A stretch of DNA of 64,000 nt from Serinus canaria (GCF_022539315.1 NC_066316.1:65391994-65455993), one strand, 5' to 3'. Positions 40,101 to 53,619 are shown, counted from the first letter of the stretch. Numbers and translations are program-made. Notes: generated by a model not told the origin, from the sequence alone.

Positions 40101-41935
40101 GACAGTAGGAATGAATTATTGTAATGACCCAGTTTGGCTTTAGACACTGAAAATATTTAAAATTACATTTTGCTCAAGGGAGAATAAGCTGTAGACGCAT
40201 GGCAAGACTCCAGAGAATTACTGGGAAACCTGGTAGTGATTTTTCAGATAGCAAGAAGACTCTTCAGTCCCAAAGAGTTTAATGAATTTGAAGAAAACAA
40301 GTACTGAGCAACTACAAGAAGGAACTTGAATGACATATCATAAAAATATCCATATTTGTTCCCAGCATGAAAAAGCTTCTTTCAAGCTCACAGACACAAA
40401 CAAAAGAGAAGTGCCCTGAATTCCAAACCTGACCTGATGGAGTGGACAGCATTCTTGGGCTGTCATCACAACAGTATTTCATCACCAGCCTGAGTTTCTC
40501 TGCAGCTTCTTGGAGATAAGAGCCAAGAAGCAGGTTTTTCATTCTGCATCTATACATATAATATGAATGGGAAATTTAAAGCTTATTTTTATTTAGGATG
40601 TTCAGGCTAGGACTCAAACTCAGATGATCTTCAGTTCTAGTGAATAAAAAATATGGTATTTGTGATGTGACACATTGAAAACTCTGATCTTGGAGAGCAT
40701 GACAGAAATTATAACAAAATTAGAAAATCCAAAGCCTTCAGCAAGAGTAGACAGTGATTCTGTCTGAAGTTTCAGGATTGCTGACTTCTGTCTCAGGTTG
40801 CATTTTTAAAGGAATATATTTTAAAGTGACTCAATGGACAGACTATAATTTTTGGTGGTGTAATACTAAATACAGAGTTTTGTATATGGTGCTTTTGAAG
40901 AGAAATAAAATATGTCCTTAATTATGTTCTTGCTGAATCTTTCTACTTAAAAGCAGTGAATCTATGTCAACATGGATTGGAAAAGTTGCAGCAAGATTGT
41001 TTTATAAAATGCAGCAGTTTCTTGCTACCTAAAGACTCTATAGTAGCCAGCTTCAAAAATGTATTTCCTTTTCTGTTTTGGCTTTACTTTTCAAAAAAGG
41101 ACTCACCTATACTGCTTGGCTCCATGGAACCCCTGCTTGATAATGCATGAGCATTATTACCCCACCCTTGCCATGGTGAATGGTGTAGATAAAGCACAAT
41201 AGTAAGAGGAAGCATTGAATACACTGAGAAGCAGAGAACAAAGCTAAAGATATGGACATTGGAAAAAAAGAAAAAAAAAACCACTGAAAAAGTGAGATAA
41301 GCCTTCAGTTCTATACATATTGCTTGCATGTTTTATGTAGGAAATGCACAGTGTTCACATTTCTAGTTACAAGCTAAATGTCTTCTCCCTTTACACCCAC
41401 TTCCACCAGCCAGAGAGTCTTCAGGAGAAGTCCTGCAGCTCTAAAGGGAATAAAACCACATCCTGATGTGGTATTGGAAAGAGGAAAGAGAATACCCTGA
41501 AATCAACACAGATTTACTTTGTTGTTGCTTTATGGTTTACCATTTTGCAAACTTTGAAAAGCAACTTTCAAGAGGTGACAGGCTGAGAAAATAATAGCAG
41601 TAATAGCAGTAAAGGGAAAGGGGGCTAGTCTTAAAATGTATTATTTTAGTATTATATTCTATTATCCCCCCATCCCAAACTACAAACCTACAACCCAACA
41701 TCATGCTGAAGTACAAAGAAATAAAACTAATCACCCTATCTTCTACTGTCTAACTGTTCTAAATAGGAACTATAATAGAAATGTAGTCAGCTAAAAAAAA
41801 AAAACCAACCTAAAAGAGCCCTAAAAAATAAACAAATAAACACACACATGCAGCGTTTTAAAAATCTAAACTTCTCTCTGTACTTCCATGTTGTAATGAC
41901 CAACTAGTTTCAGAAAGCATCCCCATGGGATGCAA

Positions 41936-41998
41936 ACCAAAAGATATATTGATATATTATTATTGATATATTATACCAAAAGATAGATTGATATACAT
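41936..41998 (+). repeat. Local duplication of an AT-rich unit
   Basis: ACCAAAAGATATATTGATATA recurs about 40 bp downstream with T changed to G in the middle, and a TATTGATATATTAT unit lies between. This looks like a slippage product. Confidence 0.7.
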
Positions 41999-43300
41999 TC
42001 TTAAACATAGTCCTCTACAGTTTATTCTGATATACACAGGAGGGTAACCATAACAGTCAAATCAGCTCCAAACCACAGAGAATGCAGAAAGTTTTTTCTA
42101 ATTTTTGGTCATTTAAAATGACAATAACTGAAATTCAGAGCAAACATTCTGTTCTAGACTAAGAAAAACAAATGACAGATCTTGGAAAAACAGAATTAAA
42201 AAATGCAGTTCTTATGGACTTTGCCATTGTTTTTCATATTAAAAAAAAATAAATCCACTGTTCTTCAAACAGAGCCAGGAACATTGCAGTACTCATCTTC
42301 AAAAGGTTCTCCAAGTGAAAACTTAATAAATATCTGGGATGAAGAAGGAAAGAAATGCCTTTGGGAGGAGATGACAAGGCTGAAACTAGTTTAGTTGTGA
42401 GTTTCAACTTTTCCAAAGCAACTTTTCCAAACTTTTCCAAAGTTTCTTATTCCTAGCATCTGTTTGGCAAGAGGATCTCAGAGGGATACAGTTACCAATA
42501 AGGAAACAACAAGTCTCTCAACAAGACAACAGAGATAACAAGTGGTCATGCTTTAAATTACAGTACCATAAAGGACATATGAAACACTTGCATTCTTGGT
42601 GCTTTTTTCCTTGGGAAGATTTCATTTGAATTCATGGCAATTGATTGATAGTCTACAACTTTCAATATCAGTTTTTGTAGATCAAACAGCTTTTAATAAC
42701 AAAATGAAATACTATGTCTTTAAAAATTAAAAGCAAAGACTGTAAAAATAGTTTTCCTAAAAAACCCCCCCAATGCTCTGAATTGTAAAAGCATAAGAGA
42801 AAAGAGTTTAGCATTAAAATAATTACCTGATGTTATAACAGGAAATATATATAATTCATCTTTAGTGTGAGGCTTCATCAGGATTGGGTTTTCAGATAAA
42901 ACACTGTCAAATTTTCACCAGTCCAACTCAATATCTCATTCATGCAATAACTGCAACTTCCTATATCTCATGCTTTTGCTTTTTCAAAAATATTTGTTTA
43001 AAACTGTTTGTTCATCCTTTAATAAAAAGTCAGGAAAAAAAGTTTCCACCCTAGTCCTGTACATACATCTTGCAAAGTAGCTCCAAGGCATTTATTCCTT
43101 CCATGGGTTTGGAATCTGGGACATAGTGGTACAATGTGCAAAATATCCCATTTGTAACCATGAAATTTTAGGCAATTAGTACAAATTTCTGATCGCATTT
43201 GCACAATAAAGGCTTGTTAGAGTTTGGCAGCTAAATGCCCCAAAGAGCTTATCTTCAGCTTCAAGATCTCACACCTACTTAGCTGCTTAATGGAGCACTC

Positions 43301-43331
43301 TCCAAAAGAAACAGACTGTGTTTCTTTTGGA
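43301..43331. repeat. Perfect 13 bp inverted repeat, 5 nt loop
   Basis: TCCAAAAGAAACA and TGTTTCTTTTGGA are separated by GACTG. The stem has no mismatches and is not next to any gene I can see. Confidence 0.95.
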
Positions 43332-45702
43332 AGAGGCAGTGACAGAATATAATCACATTTACTTTGTCCTCCTAGCGCAAGAACAGAAACTTGAGATGCT
43401 TCCTATGTGCCTTCCAGGCATGTGGCATAAATACAGAAGTCAAGGAAAAATGCTGTGCTGTAGGGGTATAGGGAACTGATTAAGCTTTAACAGGCCATAA
43501 GCTTGACTGCGGAAACTCAGAACCTGTTTGACTCTGTTTATAAATTCATTTTTTGTTAAATACAGATTTAGGGCATATATGTCCTTGAAAAAACATCAGA
43601 GGCCTGATTCATATTTGCATAAACCAGTGTCAAAACTGGAATATTTTACTTCACAGGCCGCTGTGCAGTCACCTGAAATGTAATTAGATGCCATCAGGCC
43701 TTGATTATAAGCTGATGGTTGAGACTTGGATAGCCTGAAGTCCTTTCCTGAACATCAGTATAACTTGGAAAAATCAAGTTTTATTTCAAGTAGACATTTT
43801 AGATGTAAGCAATAAATAACTCCAAACACAAAACGTAGTCTTGCTGATCATCACTTTTTGCAGTTGTATGCAAGCCCACTTCTCCCAACTACTAGACACA
43901 AAAAAGCACCTGCATCTGAGGTGTCATATTTGTCCTTCAGGTAACTTAGGAATGATGGATTCTAAGGAACATTTTAACAACTTTGGAGAGAGGCCTCTGC
44001 CACAGGTTTGAACAAATGACATGAGGCAGTTTCCCCTCAGAACAGCTGGATGGTAGTGCATCCTGCATTATGATTCCATAGAAAAATGGTTTAAAAATAC
44101 TGGAATTTTAACTTGCTCTCTATTCCTGAATCTGCCAAATCTCAACAGAAACAGGTCCTTTACATCTATGACTATTTTTGATTTTTCCATGTCAAAAGAC
44201 CAAGAGAATGACCAATGGTCTCTGTGTTCCCAAGAGACCATTTAGCCCTGTGAGATTCATAGGTAGCATCATTACGACAGCTCCTAATCAAATTCTCCAG
44301 AAACTTCAGATTGTTTTCTTAGAGAATACAAATTTTTACATTGAGGTCTTTCTCTTCTTCTAGAAGATGATCCAGTAGAAGTCTGAACATTCCAAATCAG
44401 TTTTAGAAATAATGTGACAAAACTGTGTCCACTATTCAAATTAAGTTTGTAAAACCCATCTTGCTTTGTCAATGTAAAAGTTTGTCTTATTTTTATTTGA
44501 CATTTTGTATCTCCAGAAACTGCTAAAGGTAGTAAAATTATCCTATATCAGTATTAAATAGTTCTTAAGGTTAACCAGAGATTATTTCACATATCAAATG
44601 AATTCTGCTCATGCTCTTGCCAGCTCAGTTTTCCAACAGTGTTGGCACTCCCTATGAGACTAGCCTAAATATATCTTCCCTTAAAGTACCTGCAAGCTAT
44701 TGGTACAGAAACAAACAAAACCCCCTGTTCTAAAGGACTTGAGTGTCTCAGGAATATAGCACTGCAGGAGAGGCTCAGAGGGAAAAGTCTGCCATAGTTC
44801 ATGTAAACATCCTGTGGTCATCAGCACAGCCAAAGGTGGAATCCAACTATGAAAGCCAATTTTTAAATACAATTTATGTACACAGGACATACCAGAAAAG
44901 ATCTGGATTTAGACAAGTATAAAAAGGAAACAGGAGAAAAATATTATTGTATTTTGATTTTGCTTTTACTTACTAATATTTAAGTAAGCAAATACATCCC
45001 ACCACAGGTCTATAGACACAGGAGGTCTATTTTCTGAAACAATAAGCTCTGTCTGAATTAACTTGGTGCATGCATTCACTCATGCATTCTTGGTGAACTG
45101 ATATTTCAACAAACAAATAGTGTCATGTTTATGTCCTGAAATACGGAGAATGTTTCAAGATTCTCAGCTTTATTTAAAAATTTTTCAAGCTGGTAAATGA
45201 AAAGAGAGTTTCAATCAAAAAATAAAATTCTAAATCTCATTCTTTTAATTGAATTTGCAGATGGATCTTCTGTATATAAGGATTCTTTTTGAATCTACTC
45301 CATCTAAATCTAATACTGAAGTCAATTGTTGGAAAAATGGGAAGTATCTTTTAAAAAAAGGGAAAGCTTGCATGCAGAATGAGATTACAAATATTCAAAT
45401 ATAAAGACAGAACTTGCCTTGTTTCTAGTGCAGAAAGGGATAACCAGATACTAATTGGATAAGCCATGCAATGGCAATAGAACCATTGAATTGAATGTAC
45501 CAGATTTATTGTTAAATGATGTGATGACACTAGCACAGATACCCTATCAAGTAACAGCATTTATTTTAGCCACAGCTTCCCAGATTCCACACTTATTTTG
45601 GATTGAAAACTCTTTTAAAGCAACCCTTATTTTCTATTGTTAAAAAGTCCCTCTCTAATCATCACATTATACTTTTCCCTACTTACAAAAGACAAATACT
45701 TA

Positions 45703-45790
45703 CAGTAGCTCTCAAACTGGAATCCATAGCTTTTTGGAGGACAAACCCAAAAGTTCTACAAGACATTTTTCAGAGAGATGTTGCATGAGA
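45703..45790 (+). mobile_element. Possible hAT-Charlie-like DNA transposon end
   Basis: CAGTAGCTCTCAAACTGG differs by two bases from the common hAT/Charlie terminal motif CAGTGGTTCTCAAACTGG. The following 'aatccatagctttttgg' also resembles the inner end of such elements. I did not find the matching opposite terminus or a clear 8 bp target duplication, so this may be a one-ended remnant or a coincidence. Confidence 0.35.
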
Positions 45791-46558
45791 TAATCATACA
45801 ATTCAGAGTCCACATCACAACTTGGACTACGTGACATGGATAAATGAGTCTTTCCCTCCTTAACCCATTCCCTATCCCCACTTTTACTTTTGTATGCAGC
45901 AGAATTACACTGGTGGAGTATCTGTGACCTGTGGAGATCACTGTCAACGGGTGCAGAAGTCATTTCAAATGACCTTCAGCAGGAGTCCAATTTTAACTTT
46001 TGTTTTTCCATCACTTAGTACAATATCAGCAGGGAAATTGGAAACATTGGATGAAGTCTGGTCAGGCTGTCTGTCATGAGTTTAGGAGTCCCTATATTTC
46101 TTGGTATCCATTTGTTTTTGTATATGTTGTTTGGAAAGTATCTACCTGCTTCACATATGAATCTCTTTATGTAACTCTCTTTTGGTCCTCAAAGCTTCAA
46201 ATGCAAAAGCCCACTAGTAAAGTTCATAAAAAGATGTCATCCTTCATATTCATGTGGTATTCCTCCTGTGGAATACCCTACAAGAGACATTGAAACTTGT
46301 GATTTGAGTCAGATAATACAGCAAATGTCACCTGTAAAACTTTGTAGCCCTGGTTTTCTGTAATAATAAAAGCTGACACTGCATTAGTACTTAATTAAAA
46401 GCAAGTAATTCTGACTCTCCTATGTGACAATATAATGCTTGTAAAAACTCAATTTCAGCTAACTGAAATGAAAACTAGTCTATTACTAATATTAGGAACA
46501 CTTAGGCTTCATAGGCTCAAGCTTATTTTGCATAAGTGACAGAGTATAAAAAATTTAT

Positions 46559-46945
46559 ACAGAATCATTTAGATTTCACAAGACTTTAGGATCATCAAGT
46601 CCAACCATTAACTCAGCACCATGAGTGAGTCCAACCATGTCCCTAAGCACCTCATCTACAGGTCTTTTAACACTTCCAGGAATGGTGACTTCACTCCTTC
46701 CCTGGGCAGCCTGTTTCAATGTTTGGCAAACCTTTTGGTAAATAAATTTGTCCTGATATCTAATTTAACCCTCTCCTGGTGCAATTTGAGGCCATTTCCT
46801 CTTGTTGTATCACTACTTAGAAAAAGATACAGGAACCCACTCTTCTTTTCAGGTAGTTGTAGAGAGAAATAAGGTCCCCCCTGAGGCTCTTTTCTCCAGG
46901 CTAAACAAGTTCAGCTTCATCAACTACTCTTCACAGAACTTGCAC
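46559..46945 (-). mobile_element. CR1 LINE 3' part, about 385 bp
   Basis: This is the best-preserved CR1 copy in the window, read in reverse. Recognisable blocks are 'ggatcatcaagtccaacc', 'cacttccaggaatggtgac', 'ccctgggcagcctgtttca', 'cctgatatctaatttaacc' and 'tttctccaggctaaacaag'. It is 5'-truncated, diverged and carries no intact frame. Short + strand frames over it are side effects. Confidence 0.9.
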
Positions 46946-47122
46946 CCGCCATATGCACACACACCCACCAAAAGAATTTTTCAAAGTTTCAATTTAAATA
47001 AATTAAAACAAAACAGCAATATTTAAAATGCCAGACTTAATAAAACAAACAAATCCCTTATTTTTAAAATGAACTCAGACATCTTTTTATTTGTTCTGGT
47101 TGTAAAAGTCTGGATTTCCCCC

Positions 47123-47172
47123 ATTGGCACCTGTTTTTAAACATGGAAGTTTAAAAACAACTCTGTGCCAAT
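47123..47172. repeat. 50 bp two-part hairpin
   Basis: Outer arms ATTGGCAC and GTGCCAAT (8 bp) enclose inner arms TGTTTTTAAAC and GTTTAAAAACA (11 bp). There is a 6 nt loop (ATGGAA) and an asymmetric 1/5 nt internal loop. All 19 pairs are perfect. It is shorter than a typical microRNA precursor. Confidence 0.9.
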
Positions 47173-49650
47173 TGTCCAAACCACAGCAGGTAGTATAGTC
47201 AATGAATGAGACTATTCAGCAGGCTGACTACATGCTCCAGTGGATACACTTGAAAAAGTAGCTCAGTTAAACCTATTTTTGACCAAGTATTTGGAAGATT
47301 CCCCTAATTATGGGATACCAAAGGAAGCTGCATGAACTTTTTCACCTTTAGGATAGCAGAAGTGGTTCTCATTCTTTTTTTCCATGGTTTCTACTTTATT
47401 CACTGTGGTTCAGGGCACTCTGACAGAAACCTTGAGTCCAGCAAGCACAGAGGTAGAGAAAGATATTAAATAATCTAATAAAAATCAGTGAAAAAATAGA
47501 GCACAAATTAAAAAAAATGAATAAAAATAGTCCTCACTGGGAAAATATGACTACTTAGCATATTTACATTTCTATGTGAATGCTCTTTTTAAACAAGAAC
47601 ATCAGGTACTTATTAAAATAGAAAGAAGACTTGCAGCAATTTTTAAAGACTAATGATCTATTAATGTGTTTAAAAATAATTTTAAATGCACTGTGAAATG
47701 ACACAGACCTACAAAAAACAAACCTCCATCCTCCATCACTCCCAAGAAAGTCTGACTGATTTTAATCCAAATCAAATTCTTAAAGAAAAGTTTCATAAAC
47801 CATTGCATTGTCACAACTGGGAGTACAATCAACATCAACCAGAAGGCTGAAAATGAGCATCTTCAGCTAGAATGAACTAGAAACCTCTTCATCTGGTTAT
47901 GTTTAAGTAGCTCCAGAAAGAGTTTTGTGGAACTCCCTTGTCAAAATCCAGAGCAAAATCTCTGCATTTACTCAGGCTATTCAGTGACCAGGATCCTGGA
48001 AATTTTATTTTCTTGAACTGTGCAACAAGTGAACGAAATAGTTCTGCTCTTCCTCTTCATGCAAGTCCTGTCATCAGCTGCATGCTTGCATTTTTAAACA
48101 GAGCTAGTGAAAATACAAAACTTCATGTAATTAAATATTTACACTACTTAATTAGAAAAGCATTTGTGAAAGAAAGGTTGAATATTTAATATATAAACCC
48201 AGCTTTGTCTTTTCAGTATCTTGAAACGGATCGGTTTTCAATTAAACCCACATATCTGATAGGAGTTTCTAATTAATTCATTCATTTAAACAATATTTGT
48301 TGTTTTTACTTTCAGAAGCAAGGGAGAGAGAAATAAAAATGAGGGCGGAAGAAGGTCAGGCCAACAGGAAACCCAAGGAAAACATCTTTTCTAACACCAG
48401 TACTTCTGTTTGGTATCTTTTACTCAGAAGTTCTCTAAGATGGGTGAAGATTGTCTTATCTTCATTAAAGCCTAGTGAACATGGTGATAAACAATGTAGT
48501 GCTGTTAGAAAGCAATAGTCAACATTATGATTTGTCTCAGACTACTGTTTCATCAAAAAATCATGTCTGTCTCAAAGCTTTCTCTATAAGCTACCTAAAA
48601 CACACCTCTTGAGGTTTCAACATGGTTATTCAGTGTCCCTGCAAGGTAACTCAGTCAGAATACAACTATAAATATTTAACTGGGTGTCATCTATTTAAAT
48701 ATATTGCTATACTAAATAGAGCTCTTGTGATCAACAGTTACTTGAGCTGAACAGAACAAACTGGTCAGCAGTCAGTTTTGCAGTGCCAGAAAAAATACAG
48801 ACCATCTTTCCACTACTACTTGAAAGGAGGACATTTACTCAACCACAATTACAAGTGTTAAAAGAGTATAAGGATTTAAAGTCTATAAAAAGAGTACAAC
48901 AGGGCTGTAGAAGAAACAGAATTTGTTTTGCTTTGTTTGTTTAAAGAGAATTCTTTATTATATCTCAAAATGTGGATATAGATAGGGCTGCACCGCCCTA
49001 CACATTACCTTAACAAGCCTCTTAATTAAAAAAGACCACATGCATTCTAAAACTCAAAATAAATCTTATTTATTTTTCAGTTGGAAAGGTAAATATTTCC
49101 TTCACCAAGATGTTTTCTAGACCTGTGCAGTCCAGGCAGTTAGCGTTGGAGTAGAAAATACCCTCCATGCAAATAGAATGTTTCAATAAATACAAAACAA
49201 AACAAACAACAACAAAACAAACAACCAACCACACAGATTTCCCACAGCTATCAAGTTAACAAATTTTCCTTTTACCGAGTCCTTTGTGTCCATTTGACTG
49301 TGGCCAATAAATAGCTGGAACCCCTCTGTATTAGCTTGGCCCGTCAGGTTCAGTGGAACACTTTGCTGCTCTGCACTCCCATTGAGGGCTTACCTAGCTG
49401 CTACAGTGGGAGGATGGGAACACTTCTCACCACTGTGGGACAGAAAGGGATAGAGGACAGCTTTAAACCACAGAGTTGACATGATTTAGAATTTTCCAAA
49501 CTGCCATAAAGCATACCACAAACTAGAAATCCAATTATTCCTTTAATTTCTGGCAGTCTTTCAAACTTTTGTGGAAACTCTTAAACACTTTTTTTTGAAA
49601 ACTTAAAATTGGAGACTGGAGAATTCATTCACCAGAGATGGTACTAGAAG

Positions 49651-49698
49651 CTGTTAGAGTCCTTTGCTGTTAGAGTACTTTGCTGTTAGTGTCCTTTC
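49651..49698 (+). repeat. Three tandem copies of a 16 bp unit
   Basis: CTGTTAGAGTCCTTTG, CTGTTAGAGTACTTTG and CTGTTAGTGTCCTTTC follow without spacers. Confidence 0.95.
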
Positions 49699-52089
49699 CA
49701 AAACTACCACATGTTTTGGGTACAAGCATTTTTAGAAGAAAACTAGTCACAGACAAGGACATTCTTCAAGGTTACTTCAGACAGGTAAGAAAACTGGAAC
49801 TGAGTCAGAAGCAGAAAAAGCACTGTGTCCTGTTGCTGACAGTGATTTGATTTTCTATCATCAATAACAAATTACACCCCATTTTTAAATTAAAGGAAAA
49901 ATCTCCCACCAGCACATTCCTGACTCTTTCTTCACAACTGAGATTACTAAGCCAAATAAAGGGAGTAAACACCCCTCCACAGACCAGGTTCTTTGAGTAA
50001 CATTTTTGACCATAAACAGTAATTATAATTAATAACAGCAATTTTAAGGAAAAAAGTCAGGATTAAGACTAAAGGCCAATTATTAAAAACAAGACATATT
50101 TCAAGTCAAAGCTGTGAGCTACTTCTTTCAGAGAACTCTGTTATTTTGAAACTAAGCTCAGGATTTGTGCTTAGTTGGAACAAAAAATTAAGATCACATA
50201 CTCCAAGTCAAAACAATAAATATATTCATGCCGAGTATCCTCAGCATCAAGAACATAATTGGCCAGTTCCCAGCTACTGCAAGGACTTAGCACAAGCTAT
50301 TCTGGAGTTTTGCTTCTCAGCTTTCTTTTTTTTTATTGAAGGATGTATGACAGGGAGTGGTTTATTGTTTTATTACAATTTATGTTTAATAAAAACATTA
50401 CATGCCTTTTCCTTGTAAGGAGTTGCTTGTTGTGGGACTCACTCAAGTCACTTTGTGAGTAACTTGCAGTGTTGTGGTGAAAGTCAGTTCCCATTTCCCA
50501 AATCATGGTGTCACTTCCATGCTACACATTTCCACTGACTCTGTGGGAGTAAGAGACCGAAGCAAAAAGGGGTTTTGGAAAGCATAAGTGCACACCTTCC
50601 AGCAACATTCAACAACAATCTGAACACCCAGTCAGCAAATCTCATGAAACACTGCAGACTGCCACAAATGGCAATGGAGGCTTTGACTTCAGTACTATTC
50701 ATGTGGCCCACAGAGACTATTTGGAGTCTTTATTGCAGTTAAGATTAGGACTTCAGCTATTGCATTGCCATAATGTGACTACCTTTAAATGGGAAGATGC
50801 AGCCAGCACACTACTAAAAAGGAAGTTCTGAAGTAGCAGAATGGAACAAATTTTATTCCTGACTATTACATGTGTGGGAAGGAGGGAGTGAAGACACCTT
50901 TGTTTGTAAGCAAAACCAACTTTCTAAACGTATTAAAACGTGTAAAACAAAAGAATCTGAAGGTTTGTATTTTGAGAACAGCTTTGCAAATAACCTTTCT
51001 AGTTTACAATGTGCTGTTACTGTAAATAGAGATACACAAGCGTGTCTGCTGCACATATTTTTGCAAGGGCAAATACATACCACAGCACACCTTTCATATG
51101 CATGCTCAGCACTAAATGCATGTTAGTGCTCTGCCAATATGAAACAGCCACAGCAACAGGGAAAACATACAAAACCTGTGAACTCCAATTCTACCTCATT
51201 TTCTCACACTTACAAAAAACAAAACCTCAAGCCAAAGAAGTGGAGTAAGATAGCACAATAGGGTGGAGCTCAGGTTAATCACAAGGACAACGGGTTTGCC
51301 TGTATGTACCTTTTGACCCCACAATCATCCCTATTTATGCAGACACACATAGAGATTATTCACCTTCCTGCCCAGAGGGAGCTAAGAGGCAGGAAGTGAG
51401 GCTGCTGGGCAAATATCAGTGTGAATTATTGGTGCTTTTGTAACATAAGTGTGCCTGCTTTGGGGGTATTTATGAATTAGGCAAGTAAGTAGCACAAAAC
51501 TGTGTGTGCATGAAACTGTCGCCTGCTGTTCTTAACCAAATATTATCAAATTAGCAACAACCACACTTCCCACTGAAGGCTGTATATTTAAATGCTTTAA
51601 AAAATCAAAAGCTATTTTTGGATTTATACAAACCAAAAAAGGGGCTGGAGCTGTGTTTTTTCAAGGAGGAAATAAACTTTATGCCCATATATTTGCTACC
51701 TCTGTCAAAAGCAACTGGATCCTCATTTGAGTTTATAGAGACTAATTTTTAAAATAAAGAACCTTGAAAAGTTACACAAAAAACCTGAGGACAGAGTTTC
51801 TTTCTCTGAAGGACTAAAAGAAACTGAATACATATGTGGGGAGTAGAAATGCCATCTCAGATATGCAAACTCTCTGAAAATCACTGACCAGGTCAGGCAT
51901 GCAAGCTTAATGGAGAAAGCAGGCTTTAATCTGAAGACCCCTGCAGCAAAAAGGGTTATTTACAAAAATAGTACATGAACAGTGTTTTTTAGATGATGGC
52001 TAGGAAGAAGAATAGAAGAAAAGAATTGTTCAACAATACATTGAATAAATTATTGTACTTATTAGTGTAATCCAGTCCTCTACTAAGCA

Positions 52090-52172
52090 AAGGTATTAGC
52101 ACAATTGGAAGCAGAACAGACTTGATGGTCCATTGGTCCCTTTCAGTACAGTAACTTGTGTTCTAGGATGTT
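52090..52172 (+). mobile_element. Degraded LINE 3' end
   Basis: 'agaacagacttgatggtcc' and 'tggtccctttcagtacagt', then 'gttctaggatg', resemble the 3' end of a CR1-type LINE in + orientation with its terminal repeat eroded. Only tens of bases are recognisable. Confidence 0.4.
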
Positions 52173-53130
52173 TGCCATAAAACATAAAAGCCAAAAAAGC
52201 TGAAGAGTGTGGAATTAAACAAAGACATGGAGCAGGTAAAATTCAGCCCACGTTAACCTGTCATTCCACAGGACAGCCACAGGGTTCAGGGCCACCAGCT
52301 CAGTCTTTTGGTTGGAACAGTAACAGGTGTTCCTTCTGTACTTACCATGCATAAGAATTGACAGTAGTACACATTATTTATTAGTATACCTATAACTCCT
52401 CCAAAATTGAATGTATATATGAATAGCAAAGAAATCTGCAATTGGCAAAAGAGTTTCAATACACAGATAATTAATACATAGGTGTTTTTTCTTAAAGCAA
52501 GGTGCACTACATATATAATTCTACAGTTTCATCTTTAATCAGAAAAGTGGGTTTTTGCTTCTTACTTTAACCTTCAGTTTTAAAAGATTATTCAGAGTCA
52601 CAAACAATTCAAGGACTGAGAGTTACTGCCTATTTTGGACTGAACTTCAATAAAGTGATGCTGAATCATTGTAAGATTTATTAAAAAACAAAAGAAGTTG
52701 CAGTCTGTGGGTATAGTCCATTAAACAAGACCAGTTTAACAAAATCTCTTAAGAGCTAAAACTATAACCAGGTTTGATCCACCAACACTAAAACCCGCAT
52801 CAGTTTAAATTTACTAAACTGAAACCCCCCAAACATCACCCCGTCTTAACATCTTTATAATAAAGCAGGGTGGATTTCAGTATATTTGTTACAACTGGAC
52901 ACAAGTTTTCATTCTGCAAGGTGAACTCACATTTCAAGAGTTAATAATACAGAAACATTACTTGCATTATATGTGTAGTAGTATACCTCAAACATGAAAA
53001 CAGAAGTCTAGAGATATAACATGAAGATAAAATCCTAAAATAACTGCCTAAAAGTAATCAAGCTCTCTGACAACTCTCTTATTAACACCTTAATTGATTT
53101 GAAGTTCTTCATTTGAATCCCAGTGAACAA

Positions 53131-53176
53131 TTACTCACATAAGTAGTCTTTAGTTACTCACATAAATGGTCTCTAC
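53131..53176 (+). repeat. Two tandem copies of a 23 bp unit upstream of the COL10A1 promoter
   Basis: Copies at 53131-53153 and 53154-53176 share TTACTCACATAA and then differ at a few positions (AGTAGTCTTTAG versus ATGGTCTCTAC). Each copy carries TTACTCA, which resembles an AP-1 half-consensus. The pair lies about 415 bp upstream of the TATA box. A regulatory role is only a guess. Confidence 0.6.
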
Positions 53177-53590
53177 AAACTTTAGTGGGGTTACTCCTGA
53201 AAATAACAGCTCACCAAAGTTCAAAATCTATAGGTCTTTCCTTAAAACATTTACAGAGAAATTTAAATGAACACTTGGAATTAATAACCTTACTTACTAG
53301 TCCATGATTTTTCTCAGTGTTACCGGTATCAATTCTTAGAACAGAGGGGCCATAAAATTTTAGGAAAAACAAGTTATGAGCAATACAATCTCATAAACAA
53401 TAAGAAATCCAATAAAATAATGAGAAAGAACTAGCAAAAAAGAACCCCTTAAGAGAATCTAGGATGACTGCCCAAAATAGCTCTCCCCCACCCCTAAAAA
53501 ACACACTTATACACACACAGGTAATTACTGCTTACAGATTTTGGGGGAGGAGCTTATGTCCAGAAGTCACCCAACTAAGGGGAAAACCAG

Positions 53591-53597
53591 ATAAATA
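53591..53597 (+). promoter_or_regulatory. COL10A1: TATA box of COL10A1
   Basis: The sequence GATAAATACT contains ATAAATA about 28 bp upstream of the presumed start of exon 1 (near 53620). COL10A1 in other vertebrates also has a TATA-type promoter followed by a short non-coding first exon. The placement is an inference from the TATA-to-start distance and from the exon 1 donor at 53715. No transcript data were available. Confidence 0.7.
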
Positions 53598-53619
53598 CTC
53601 AAGGGTGGCACTTAAAATC

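Larger units (their letters stand above)
29720..45700. other. Non-coding DNA, no gene seen
   Basis: Chance frames reach 113 codons (30296-30637). Features worth listing are the inverted and direct repeats at 33652-33740, a (TTG)n run at 37121-37140, a local duplication at 41936-41998 and a perfect hairpin at 43301-43331. I looked on the minus strand for NT5DC1 exons and recognised none. Confidence 0.6.
47175..53580. other. Non-coding DNA upstream of COL10A1
   Basis: No gene is recognisable. Apart from the tandem repeats at 49651 and 53131 and a LINE remnant near 52.1 kb, it holds AT-rich DNA with chance frames of 90 codons or fewer. Cartilage enhancers of COL10A1 are expected in this direction from work on other vertebrates, but I cannot place one by eye. 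Confidence 0.55.
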
